Assembly: GCF_004799495.1 (NCBI RefSeq)
Contig: NZ_SSMY01000002.1
Span: 124,001-188,000, forward strand
DNA from: Sphingomonas sp.
GTDB taxonomy: Bacteria > Pseudomonadota > Alphaproteobacteria > Sphingomonadales > Sphingomonadaceae
Length of the DNA stretch: 64,000 nucleotides
Reading direction: 5' to 3'
Shown: piece by piece, positions 23,934 through 40,309 of the stretch
Layout of the letters: each line of letters begins with the position of its first letter
Position numbering within the stretch: the first letter of the stretch is position 1
Translations under genes and position numbers: made by a program
Notes under the pieces: model-generated
What the model was told of the DNA's origin: nothing
Databases searched by the model: none
What the model saw: the letters and a program-made list of their open reading frames with translations, nothing else

Positions 23934-25114
23934 GCCACCTTCCGCTCGGCCACTTCGGGGTGCATGTGCGGCCCGGCATCGAGCCGGAACGGCGCCATCT
24001 TGGCGCCCTCGCCGCGGTCGATCCCGATCATGTGCGCGGCGGTGGCGACTCCCGGCGCGCCGACATTCTCGCCCCAACGATACTCGGCCTTCATCGCCAG
24101 CACCGGCACGAACCACGGCTTGCCGTCGATCGTCATGACGTTGAGCTGCTCGCGTTGAAGCATCCCCATCCCCGACAGGTCGACCTCGGCGCCCGGCGCG
24201 AGATCGAACGGCGGAACCATTGGTTGATCGATCGGCGCGGCGAAGATCATTTGCAGATCCTGCGCTTGCCGCGCGCTCGCGCTCAGCAGGTACACGCCGA
24301 AGCGTACCTCGCGCGCCGCGACCGGGCCGGTGTTGCGGACGATCACGCGGTAGTCCACGGCCGCGCCCATCAGGTTGGTTCCCGCGCGCTTGGGGATCAG
24401 AATGATCTCCAGTCTGGGCTGCAGCTCATCGGCGGTCCGGCGGCGCGGGGGAATCGCGACCGGCTCGACCGGCGGCGCGGGCGGTTCCGGCGGCGCGGCG
24501 GCGGGCGCGGGCGCATACGCTTCGGCTGGCTCTTCCTCACGCGCGCCACGGCGACGGCCGAGCAGGAAGCCGCCGACTGCGACGAGCGCGAGCGCGGCGG
24601 TCCCGATCGCAACCAGCAGGCCCGTCGACCAACCGCTCAATGCCCGTTCGGCGGGCGCGGGCGGGGGCAGCGCCGCTTCGGGCGTGGCGCTGGCAACCGG
24701 CACGGGCGCGACAGTCGCCTCCGGTGTCGGAGTCGGCGTCACCGTTTGTGGCGTCGGCGCGATGGTCGGGGCCGCTGTAGGAGTGGCTGCAACGGTAGGG
24801 CGCCGGGTGGGTGTTGCGCGCGGCGTCGCTGGCGCGGCGGGTGATGCGCTGGCGGTGGGCGTCGCCGTGACGGGCGGGATCTTGAGGATACTCGACGTCG
24901 GGGTCGGCGTGGGCCGTATGAGCGGCGCGATGATCGGGCCCGAGGTCGGGATCGGCCGCGGGGTAGGGCGGGTCGACGGCGGCAGGTTGAAGCTGCCGAG
25001 CCCTGGGGTCGTTTGCGGCGCGGCAGTGTTCGATTGCGCAGCCGCCAGCGCCGGCAGCATTGCCGCCCCGCCCAGCCACACGCCCGCGCGCTTCAAAACC
25101 CCGAACCCCGTCAT
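23930..25114 (-). CDS. Pro/Thr-rich anchored protein with predicted cytoplasmic Ig-like domain (paralogue 1)
   Basis: A 394-residue protein with an unusual layout. A signal peptide (GGAAMLPALAAAQ, about 14-27) is followed by about 130 residues rich in Pro, Thr and Ala with many TPT and ATP repeats. One hydrophobic helix (about 164-186) then leads to LGRRRGAREEE, and an acidic/Pro linker precedes a C-terminal domain of about 150 residues starting near RAGTN (243). The last domain looks like a CARDB/DUF11-type beta-sandwich (VDYRVIVRNTGPVAAREVRFGVYLL). With a cleaved signal peptide and positive residues after the helix, that domain should be cytoplasmic. The gene at 29380 has the same plan. ATG 25114 is preferred over TTG 25132. 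Confidence 0.7.
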   Translation of the reverse strand: MTGFGVLKRAGVWLGGAAMLPALAAAQSNTAAPQTTPGLGSFNLPPSTRPTPRPIPTSGPIIAPLIRPTPTPTSSILKIPPVTATPTASASPAAPATPRATPTRRPTVAATPTAAPTIAPTPQTVTPTPTPEATVAPVPVASATPEAALPPPAPAERALSGWSTGLLVAIGTAALALVAVGGFLLGRRRGAREEEPAEAYAPAPAAAPPEPPAPPVEPVAIPPRRRTADELQPRLEIILIPKRAGTNLMGAAVDYRVIVRNTGPVAAREVRFGVYLLSASARQAQDLQMIFAAPIDQPMVPPFDLAPGAEVDLSGMGMLQREQLNVMTIDGKPWFVPVLAMKAEYRWGENVGAPGVATAAHMIGIDRGEGAKMAPFRLDAGPHMHPEVAERKVA

Positions 25115-25172
25115 CCCGATCACGTCTAGCAACTTCTACCTGAACCGCCGCCAACAGCGGCGACCGGTCGCC

Positions 25173-27107
25173 CTAGCGCAACAATTGCGGCGGGGCGAGC
25201 GGTACGACGGGCAGCCACACCCTGCTCGGCGTCGTTCCGCCACGCATGATCGTCACCGTTGCCTTCTGGTAATCGCTCTTCTGCGCGAAGAAGATGTTCG
25301 GCACGTATTTCTGCGGATTGCGGTCATAGAGCGGGAACAGGGTTGACTGGACCTGCACCATGATGCGGTGCCCCGGCTGGAACACATGGTTCACCGCGGG
25401 CAGGCGGAACTTGTATTCCTGCACCTTGCCCGCGGGGATCAGTGAGGGGTTGCTGAAGCTCTGGCGATAGCGCCCCCGGAAGATGTCGAGACTGATCGCG
25501 AGCTGATACCCGCCCATCTTCGGGTCCGCCGGATTGTCCTGCGGGAAGACGTCGATCACCTTGACCACGAAATCGCCGTCGGTGCCGGTCGTCTTGGCGA
25601 ACAGATCGGCCATCGGCACTCCCGATACGCGCACCGCCTTGTCCAGCACCGGCGTCTCATAGGTCATCACGTCGGGGCGGCCATCGTAACTGCGCTGGTC
25701 CTGCACCAGCCAGTCGCCCCAGCGCCCGTCGTTGAAATTGACCGGGCGCGGCAGATGCGGGACCGGCTTGGCGGGATCGGAGACGTAACTGTCGCCGCCG
25801 TCGGCCTGCGGGCCGAACCCGAGCCCGCCATCGGCGCCGAGATTGATCGCGGTAAGCGGTGACGGACACCCCTGCTGACACGCCAGCGGCCATTCGCTGA
25901 AACGGTCCCAATGGTTCTCGCCGGTGTTGTAGATCGTCGCCGCGGGCGGCGTCACCGCCGGGCCGTCCTTCAGATACTCGTTGAAGAACGGCAGTATCAT
26001 GTCCTCGCGATACTGCGCGGCGGTGTCGCCGTTCCACTTGAACGGGCCGAGCTCATATCCCGTGCGGTTGATCTGGCTGTGCCGCCACGGGCCCATCACG
26101 ATGAAGTTGTTGCCGGTCTTGCCGACGCGGGTGAGCGCCTCATAGCTGTGGATCGCGCCCCACATATCCTCCTGGTCCCACAGACCCTGTTCCCAGATCG
26201 TCGGCACGTTGGAGGGGTTCTTCGCGAGCAGCGTGTCGAGCGCCTGGCCCGACCAGAAGGCATCGTACGCCGGGTGCGCCGACATGCGGTTCCAGTACGG
26301 GAGCTGGTCGTACCCCGACTTCTTGGCCCACTCGCCCGCCGACCCCTCACGGAAATTATCGTAATCGTCGTATCCGCCGGTCGGGGGCGCCTTGCCGTCG
26401 CCCTTGTATCCGGTCTGCGCCCCGAGCCATGCGATGTTGGCGAGGCGGAATGCGCCGTAATGGAACCAGTCGTCGCCCATCCAGCCGTCGACCATCGGGC
26501 TCTGCGGCGCCGCGACCTTGAGCGCGGGGTGCGGGTTGAGCAGCGCCATGACCACGGTCAAGCCCTCGTACGACGACCCGATCATCCCGACCTTGCTGTT
26601 CGATTCGGGCAGGTTCGCCTTGTTCACCAGCCAGTCGATCGTGTCGTACGCATCGGTCGTGTGGTCGACCTTGGTCGGGTTCAGCGGACCGACGACGGGG
26701 CGCGTCGTGACGTAACCGCCCTCCGAACCGTACTTGCCACGGATGTCCTGGTAGACGCGGATATAGCCGTTGCGGACGAAGATCTCGTCCGCCAGTGGGA
26801 GCGCGGCGAGCATCGACGCGCTGTCCGACCGTCTGGCGCGGCCCGCAGCGTTGTACGGCGTGCGCGTCAGCACGATCGGCGCGTTGGTCGCGCCCTTGGG
26901 GACGACGATGACGGTGTAGAGCTTGGTCCCGTCGCGCATCGGGATCATCACTTCGCGCTTGATGTAGTCGGCGTTGGCCGGCGGCGGCGGGGTGAACTTG
27001 GCGGGAACGTCGTTGCCGTTCGGCGGCCATATCTGCGGCGTTTCCTGCGCGAGCACGGGGGTGAAGGCCAAGGCGACGAGCGGCAGAAGCGCCAACTTCC
27101 TGATCAT
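25173..27107 (-). CDS. CocE/NonD-type alpha/beta hydrolase (acylase/X-Pro peptidase-like)
   Basis: A 644-residue exported hydrolase. A signal peptide (LLPLVALAFTPVLAQ, about residues 6-20) is followed by the S15/CocE catalytic domain: REVMIPMRDGTKL, RTPYNA, QDIRGKYGSEG, and the nucleophile elbow GSSYEG with Ser near residue 177. The C-terminal jelly-roll domain has SFSNPSLIPAGKV and VFQPGHRIMVQVQST. Relatives include cocaine esterase, glutaryl-7-ACA acylase and alpha-amino-acid ester hydrolase, so the substrate could be an ester or amide of an acyl amino acid or beta-lactam side chain. It probably acts in the periplasm. It lies upstream of the Pro/Thr-rich gene on the same strand, with a 58-base gap. 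Confidence 0.88.
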   Translation of the reverse strand: MIRKLALLPLVALAFTPVLAQETPQIWPPNGNDVPAKFTPPPPANADYIKREVMIPMRDGTKLYTVIVVPKGATNAPIVLTRTPYNAAGRARRSDSASMLAALPLADEIFVRNGYIRVYQDIRGKYGSEGGYVTTRPVVGPLNPTKVDHTTDAYDTIDWLVNKANLPESNSKVGMIGSSYEGLTVVMALLNPHPALKVAAPQSPMVDGWMGDDWFHYGAFRLANIAWLGAQTGYKGDGKAPPTGGYDDYDNFREGSAGEWAKKSGYDQLPYWNRMSAHPAYDAFWSGQALDTLLAKNPSNVPTIWEQGLWDQEDMWGAIHSYEALTRVGKTGNNFIVMGPWRHSQINRTGYELGPFKWNGDTAAQYREDMILPFFNEYLKDGPAVTPPAATIYNTGENHWDRFSEWPLACQQGCPSPLTAINLGADGGLGFGPQADGGDSYVSDPAKPVPHLPRPVNFNDGRWGDWLVQDQRSYDGRPDVMTYETPVLDKAVRVSGVPMADLFAKTTGTDGDFVVKVIDVFPQDNPADPKMGGYQLAISLDIFRGRYRQSFSNPSLIPAGKVQEYKFRLPAVNHVFQPGHRIMVQVQSTLFPLYDRNPQKYVPNIFFAQKSDYQKATVTIMRGGTTPSRVWLPVVPLAPPQLLR

Positions 27108-27234
27108 GCGGGTGCGACTCCTCGGGGGAAGGGATGCGGCGTCCTAGGACGCTAGGGCACCGCGACGCAATGGGGCGGTTGCCGTCGCGCGACGCCGCGG
27201 GCTATGGCGCGCTCGACTGAAGGGGCCGCGTGTG

Positions 27235-28110
27235 ATGACGAGTATCGACGACAAGAAGACGAATGCGGATCTCGTCGCGATCGACCAGGCGGAGCGTCAG
27301 GCCGGCAACCAGGAATGGTGGACCGACAATACGATGAGCTACGACTGGAAGTCGAAGGCGCCCGGCGAGCCTTTTTCCGATCCGTGGTTCGACGATATCG
27401 ATCGCCGCTTCCTGTTCGGCGCGCGGCTGTTCTCCCCCGCCGACAATCCGTTCGTCGAGCTGATGGATCTCGGCACTCTCGCGGGCAAGCGCGTGCTCGA
27501 GATCGGCTGCGGCATGGGCATGCACAGCGAGATGCTGCTCAAGGCCGGCGCCAAGCTCACCTCGATCGACATTTCCCCGACCTCGGCAATGGCGACGACC
27601 AAGCGGCTCGCGTTGCGCGGGCTTCCCGGCGACGTGCGCCAGATGGACGCGGAGAAGCTCGAATTTCCCGACGCGACGTTCGATCTGGTCTGGTCGTGGG
27701 GCGTAATCCACCACAGTTCGAACACGACGCGCGTGCTGTCGGAGATCGCCCGGGTGCTCAAGCCCGGCGGCGAGGCGCGGATCATGGTCTACGCGCTCGA
27801 CGGCATGTCGGCGTACATCACGCTCGCCAAATACATGTTCGGTTTCTGGCGCGGGCGGAACATTGACGAGATGCTGTGGCGCGACGCCGACGGCTTCACC
27901 GCGCGCTTCTACACCAAGGACAATTGGCGCGACCTACTGTCGCTGTTCTTCACCGACACGGTGATGGCGCTGAAGGGCCAGGATGCCGACGCGGTCCCGC
28001 TGCCCCGCCAGCTCCGCATGCCGCTGCTCAAGCTGTTCTCGACCGAACGGCTGCGCGCGATGGCGGCGAAGCGCGGATCGATGCTGTTCTCAGTTTCGCG
28101 GAAGCGATAG
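27235..28110 (+). CDS. Class I SAM-dependent methyltransferase
   Basis: A 291-residue methyltransferase. Motif I is VLEIGCGMGMHSEML near residue 86, the acidic motif II is LTSIDISP, and motif III/post-I is FDLVWSWGVIHHS, with RVLKPGGEARIMVY near 178. The N-terminal EWWTDNTMSYDW segment resembles methyltransferases of glycan or small-molecule pathways in gene clusters with glycosyltransferases. The substrate is not evident. GTG 27232 and ATG 27235 are both behind AGGGGCC; I list the ATG. It is convergent with the GT4 gene, and their 3' ends overlap by 21 bases. Confidence 0.87.
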   Translation: MTSIDDKKTNADLVAIDQAERQAGNQEWWTDNTMSYDWKSKAPGEPFSDPWFDDIDRRFLFGARLFSPADNPFVELMDLGTLAGKRVLEIGCGMGMHSEMLLKAGAKLTSIDISPTSAMATTKRLALRGLPGDVRQMDAEKLEFPDATFDLVWSWGVIHHSSNTTRVLSEIARVLKPGGEARIMVYALDGMSAYITLAKYMFGFWRGRNIDEMLWRDADGFTARFYTKDNWRDLLSLFFTDTVMALKGQDADAVPLPRQLRMPLLKLFSTERLRAMAAKRGSMLFSVSRKR

Positions 28111-29238
28111 CGCCTGACGCAGCATCGCCGCGATGCGCGGCCGGAAGTTTGCAACGCCGAAATAGTCGAGATCGGCGGGCACGCCGCGCGGCGTCGCCAC
28201 CGCCTTGAGGATCGCCCCCTCCAGCGCATCCGCGTCGAACGGGTCGATCAGCTGGCCGTATTTGCCTTCGCGCAACGCCTCGCGCCCGCCGTCGAAATCG
28301 CTCGCGACGCACGGCAGCCCGCATGCCAGCGCTTCGAGGAAGACCAGCCCGAACCCTTCCGCGACGCTCGGCATCACATAGGCGTCGGCGAGGTTGTAAT
28401 AGGCGACCTTGTCCGCTTCGGCGATTTCGCCGGCGAACACGACGCGGTCGGCGACGCCGTTCGCCGCCGCCAATGCCTCCAGCCGCGGGCGGTCGTCACC
28501 GCGCCCGACGATCAGGTACGCGATGTCGGGCTGCTGTCGCATGACGCGCGGGAGCGCCGCGATGACTCGGTCGAACCCCTTGGCCTGCTCGCCGGCATCC
28601 ATCCGGCCTAGCGTCATGATCACCGTGCGCCCGGCCAGCCCGAGCCGCTGCGCCAGCGCCTCGTCGCGCGCGGTCATCGCGAAATCGCCGAGATCTACTG
28701 CGTTGGGCACCACCACGCAGCGGTCGAGCGGCACCGGGCACCATTGCCGAAAGCGGTCGAGCGTCAGCTGGCTGACCGACATGACGAGGTCGGTGTTGCG
28801 CGCCGCGTGCCGCGACCAGCCGCGCTTGTGCGGCGTCCAGGCTTCGAGGCCGTGCAGGCAGGCGACCGACGGCGCGCGCGACAGGCGCGCCGCGATCCGC
28901 GCCAGCGGCAGCAGGTTGAGATGCGCGCAATAGATCAGGTCGAACTTCGGCCCGGCGACGAGATGCCGCATCATCGCCGCGACGTAGCGCATCATCCCCC
29001 CGGCCGCCGCGGTGTCGAACACCAGTTTGTCCGGCATCGGCTGGAGCGGATGATCGGCCGCGCGCGGCAATGCCACGACGCGCGCCACATCGGGGTCGGC
29101 GCACATCGCCTCGAGCACGTCGCGCGATTGTTTCGCGATGCCGCCGTGCCCGCCGTAGGCATCGGTGACGAGCGCGAGGATGTTGAGCGCGCGAGAGTGG
29201 GTGCCGCCGAGCGGTGAGACTGCCGACCGTTGGGGCAT
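28090..29238 (-). CDS. GT4 family glycosyltransferase
   Basis: A 382-residue GT-B glycosyltransferase. The N-terminal lobe has YGGHGGIAKQSRDVLEAM (the glycine-rich acceptor loop) and ACLHGLEAW. The C-terminal lobe has LGRMDAGEQAKGFDRVI and the nucleotide-sugar motif PSVAEGFGLVFLEALACGLP with E-x7-E near residues 305-313, then ASDFDGGREAL. It should transfer a sugar from a nucleotide donor to a lipid or glycan at the cytoplasmic face. The neighbouring methyltransferase on the opposite strand may act on the same glycan. Its true start may be a few codons downstream, since there is no clear ribosome binding site before the ATG. Confidence 0.88.
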   Translation of the reverse strand: MPQRSAVSPLGGTHSRALNILALVTDAYGGHGGIAKQSRDVLEAMCADPDVARVVALPRAADHPLQPMPDKLVFDTAAAGGMMRYVAAMMRHLVAGPKFDLIYCAHLNLLPLARIAARLSRAPSVACLHGLEAWTPHKRGWSRHAARNTDLVMSVSQLTLDRFRQWCPVPLDRCVVVPNAVDLGDFAMTARDEALAQRLGLAGRTVIMTLGRMDAGEQAKGFDRVIAALPRVMRQQPDIAYLIVGRGDDRPRLEALAAANGVADRVVFAGEIAEADKVAYYNLADAYVMPSVAEGFGLVFLEALACGLPCVASDFDGGREALREGKYGQLIDPFDADALEGAILKAVATPRGVPADLDYFGVANFRPRIAAMLRQALSLPRN

Positions 29239-29327
29239 GGGTTAAGCGTTACTCGCTGGAAAGATGGCGTTCCCATAGCCCGCTCGCGCGGCGCGTATCA
29301 ACGGCCAATCCGGTCGTAGTCGTGCGA

Positions 29328-29366
29328 AGGCCCGCACCGGCGGTTGCCGATGCGGGCCCTTGCGTT
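29328..29366 (-). terminator. Hairpin between the second Pro/Thr-rich gene and the GT4 gene
   Basis: AAGG-CCCGCA and TGCGGG-CCCTT pair with an inner CGGC/GCCG, forming a long GC-rich stem just past the stop of the gene at 29380. There is no clear T-run on the minus strand, so termination strength is uncertain. Confidence 0.5.
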
Positions 29367-29379
29367 GGATCAACGGCGC

Positions 29380-30657
29380 TCAGGCGTGCTGCGGCTGGCC
29401 GTGCAATTCCGCGCCGACATTATCGTGCATCGAGGCACGGCTCAGCTCGATCGGGTCGAGCCCCTCGCCTTCCTCGGGCGTCACGCCGATCTCGAACGAG
29501 GCCGAGGTGCGGCCCTCGCTGCCGTCGGCCAGCGTGTAACGGGCATCGGCGACGACGATCGGGCGGAACGAAGCGGGGAGATCCTCGCCCATATCGGCCT
29601 TGAGAAGCGCCAGTGTAGCGTCGATGCGCTTGCCTTCGCCCGGCTCGATCGTCACCGGATCGGTGGTCGCGTCGGCCGGCGGATCGATCAGGATACGCTC
29701 CATCTCCGACCCGTTGGGGTCGCTCGAAAGCAGGAAGGTCGAGATGCGGACGTCCTTCGCCGATACCGATCCGGCGTTGCCGACGGTCAGCTCGATCTCG
29801 ACCAGCGCCTCGTCTACGTTGGTGCCGGCGCGGACCGGACGCATCGCGAACTCGAGCCACGGACGCTCGGCGACCGGCGCGGTGCCAGCGGTGAGGTCGG
29901 CAACCTCGTCGGCGGCGGGCTCGACCATCTTCACTTCGTCGGGCGCGACGGCGACCGGCTCGATCGCAGCAGCCGTCTCGGTGCGGCGGAGGAATTCCGG
30001 CTCCTTGCGCGGCGCGACCGCGGCGACGGGGAGCGGCTCGACGACCGGCGCCGCGGCGACGGGCTCGACATACGTGTCCTCGACGTACGGCTCGTCATCA
30101 TAATAGGTTTCCTCGACGCGACGGCGGCGAAGCGCGAACACGCCGACGAGCAGGAGCGCCAGCACGGCCAGCGCGCCACCTGCCCAGACCCAGAGCGGCG
30201 TGGTGGTCGTAGTCGTCGATTGCGTCTTGGTCGTATCCGCGACAGGCGCCGGCGCGGCGGGCGCAGCGGCAACCGGCGCGGCAGGCTGAGTCGCGGCTGG
30301 CTCCGCGGGCGGCGTCGCGGGCTGGGGCGCAGGCGCGGCGACGACCGGCGCGGCAGGACCGGCCGCGCGGACGGGCGCCGGACGGGCGGTCGTCGTGCGA
30401 GTCGTGCTGCGCGTCACGGTCGAGCGCGTCGCGGTACGCGGCGCGGGCGCGGCGGCGGGCTGCGCCGGCGTGGTCGCGGCGTCTGGAATAGTAGCGACCA
30501 CCGGCGGCGGCGGCACCGTGGCGGTCTGCGGCGGGGTTACCACGACCGGCGGCGCGGCCGGCGTTTCCTGCGCGAAAGCGGGGGTGGCGATGAACGCGGT
30601 GGCGCACAGAAGCGGCGCGACGGCGCGGGCGAAGCGGGGGACGAATTGCTGTTTCAT
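29380..30657 (-). CDS. Pro/Thr-rich anchored protein with predicted cytoplasmic Ig-like domain (paralogue 2)
   Basis: A 425-residue protein with the same plan as the gene at 23930. Signal peptide CATAFIATPAFAQE (about 18-31) comes first. A long Pro/Ala/Thr-rich periplasmic region includes a run of TRSTVTRSTTRTTTAR. One hydrophobic helix (about 154-175) is followed by ALRRRR, an acidic segment with four DDE/EET-type turns, then the C-terminal domain from RAGTN (275): VEIELTVGNAGSVSAKDVRISTFLL, then MERILIDPPAD. The shared RAGTN, N(A/T)G and (Y/F)LLS features make them clear paralogues. It lies divergent to rpoB. No known function; a sensor or envelope-linking role is only inference. Confidence 0.72.
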   Translation of the reverse strand: MKQQFVPRFARAVAPLLCATAFIATPAFAQETPAAPPVVVTPPQTATVPPPPVVATIPDAATTPAQPAAAPAPRTATRSTVTRSTTRTTTARPAPVRAAGPAAPVVAAPAPQPATPPAEPAATQPAAPVAAAPAAPAPVADTTKTQSTTTTTTPLWVWAGGALAVLALLLVGVFALRRRRVEETYYDDEPYVEDTYVEPVAAAPVVEPLPVAAVAPRKEPEFLRRTETAAAIEPVAVAPDEVKMVEPAADEVADLTAGTAPVAERPWLEFAMRPVRAGTNVDEALVEIELTVGNAGSVSAKDVRISTFLLSSDPNGSEMERILIDPPADATTDPVTIEPGEGKRIDATLALLKADMGEDLPASFRPIVVADARYTLADGSEGRTSASFEIGVTPEEGEGLDPIELSRASMHDNVGAELHGQPQHA

Positions 30658-30814
30658 GACGGGTCAACAATGATGGGAACCCGAGTCTTGTTCCCCTTTT
30701 CGTCGCATGCCCGATTTCGCTTCACCGTCAACGAAACGGTTAATTGTTTGATTTGAAGCGATAAATGCCGACCAATTTTTCGTTGACTTTTTTGTCGATT
30801 CTTCTCGGGCAGGT

Positions 30815-30843
30815 TTGACACTTTCCAACATGCCCCCTATATC
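30815..30843 (+). promoter_or_regulatory. Promoter upstream of rpoB
   Basis: TTGACA (30815-30820), a 17-base spacer and TATATC (30838-30843) form a near-consensus housekeeping promoter. The leader to rpoB would be about 200 bases. The gap 30658-31052 has no gene; it also holds A/T-rich DNA at 30730-30805 upstream of this promoter. Confidence 0.7.
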
Positions 30844-30919
30844 GCCGCCTCCACCACGATCTTCGGGAAATGACGCGGCGTCGCGCACCGTGTCGGCACG
30901 AATTGGGGATTGTGGTTCA

Positions 30920-30993
30920 CACGACGCCAAGAAGCTGCACGTCCACTTTCGCTGAAAAACGAGAGTTCGGATGAGCGGCTTTTTTGCGTCGTG
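30920..30993 (+). promoter_or_regulatory. Long-stem hairpin in the rpoB leader
   Basis: CACGACGCCAAGAAGC (30920-30935) pairs with GCTTTTTTGCGTCGTG (30978-30993): 14 Watson-Crick pairs, one G-T and one mismatch. The enclosed 42 bases include CTTTCG/CGAGAG. The right arm contains six T's, so an alternative fold could act as an attenuator. Confidence 0.6.
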
Positions 30994-31001
30994 GCGTGCC
31001 C

Positions 31002-31019
31002 GCCCGGTGGACACCGGGC
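31002..31019 (+). promoter_or_regulatory. Second hairpin in the rpoB leader
   Basis: GCCCGGTG (31002-31009) and CACCGGGC (31012-31019) form a perfect 8-bp stem separated by only two bases, 33 bases before the rpoB start. Such a tight palindrome may act as a DNA site (operator) as easily as an RNA hairpin. Confidence 0.5.
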
Positions 31020-31052
31020 ATGACATGACGGCTTCAAGAGGCGAAATCCCAC

Positions 31053-35219
<4,167 letters not shown>

Positions 35220-35228
35220 TCGATCTTC

Positions 35229-35330
35229 TCCCCTCCCGCTTGCGGGAGGGGTCGGGGGAGGGCCTGTGGGCCACGACCCTTCCCGACAATGACATGCCCT
35301 CCCCTAGCCCCTCCCGTAAACGGGAGGGGA
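35229..35330. repeat. Inverted pair of REP-like palindromes between rpoB and rpoC
   Basis: Left unit CCCCTCCCG-CTTG-CGGGAGGGG (35230-35251) followed by TCGGGGGAGGGC; right unit GCCCTCCCCTAGC followed by CCCCTCCCG-TAAA-CGGGAGGGG (35308-35329). The two units are inverted to each other, like a bacterial interspersed mosaic element. The right unit ends 14 bases before rpoC's start and overlaps the region of its ribosome binding site. Confidence 0.85.
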
Positions 35331-35343
35331 ATTGGAGTTGAAA

Positions 35344-39627
<4,284 letters not shown>

Positions 39628-39663
39628 TTGGGATCGTTCGGGCGCTCACGCCGAACAAGAAAG

Positions 39664-39697
39664 ACCGCCGTCCGGGGATGCCCGGGCGGCGGTTTTT
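39664..39697 (+). terminator. Intrinsic terminator after rpoC
   Basis: ACCGCCG-T-CCGGG pairs with CCCGG-G-CGGCGGT around a short loop, then TTTTT (39664-39697). Strong Rho-independent terminator; the convergent modC gene stops ten bases beyond. Confidence 0.92.
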
Positions 39698-39706
39698 CGT
39701 TGACCG

Positions 39707-40309
39707 CTACCGCGCCATTTCGACGATCCGCGTCGCCAGCCGCTCGGCCTCGGCGCGGTCGTGGGTGACCATCAGGATCGGCAGGCCGAGCTCGTCGCGC
39801 ACATCGCGAATCGCATGCTCGACCTCTCCGGCGCGCGCGCGGTCGAGCGAAGCGGTGGGCTCGTCGAGCAGCAGGAACGCCGGATCACTCAATAGCGCGC
39901 GGCCGATCGCGACGCGCTTCGCCTCGCCGCCCGACAGCGTGCGCGGCCAGCGATCCATCAGATGCGCGATATCGAGCAGTTGCGCGACCGCGTCGATCAT
40001 CGTCTCGCGCGCGCCGGCGTACCGCAGGTTCGCAGCGACACGCATGTGCGGGAACAGCCGCGACCCCTGAAAGACATACCCCGCCCGGCGGCGGTGGACG
40101 GGCACGTCGGTCGCATCGTCGAACAAGGTGATGCCGCCGACGCGGACGTGCCCACGATCGGGCGCCAGCAATCCCGCGACCATGTTGAGCACGCTCGTCT
40201 TGCCGACGCCCGATGGGCCGAACAGCACGGTGATGCCCTCCCCCGCCTCCAGCCGGAGCGCGATATCCACGTCGCCCAGCCGCTTCGCCAGATCGAGGTC
40301 AAACGCCAT
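39707..40309 (-). CDS. modC: Molybdate ABC transporter ATP-binding protein
   Basis: A 200-residue ABC ATPase: Walker A GPSGVGKTS (residues 31-39), Q-loop FQGSRLFPH, signature LSGGEAKRVAIGRAL near 125, Walker B FLLLDEPTASLD near 147, and switch His in VTHDRAEAE. Full ModC proteins have about 350 residues with a C-terminal TOBE/Mop domain that binds molybdate; this one ends right after the ATPase domain, so it is the short form. It is the last gene of modABC and overlaps modB by 11 bases. Gene order and the sequence of ModA and ModB make molybdate (or tungstate) the substrate. Confidence 0.87.
   Translation of the reverse strand: MAFDLDLAKRLGDVDIALRLEAGEGITVLFGPSGVGKTSVLNMVAGLLAPDRGHVRVGGITLFDDATDVPVHRRRAGYVFQGSRLFPHMRVAANLRYAGARETMIDAVAQLLDIAHLMDRWPRTLSGGEAKRVAIGRALLSDPAFLLLDEPTASLDRARAGEVEHAIRDVRDELGLPILMVTHDRAEAERLATRIVEMAR

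Noticed and set aside
24690..25010. Apparent tandem DNA repeat of GGCGTCGG/GGTGTCGG type
   Set aside because: It is the coding consequence of the Pro/Thr-rich segment (Ala-Thr-Pro-Thr runs) with irregular unit length; no stable tandem unit was found.
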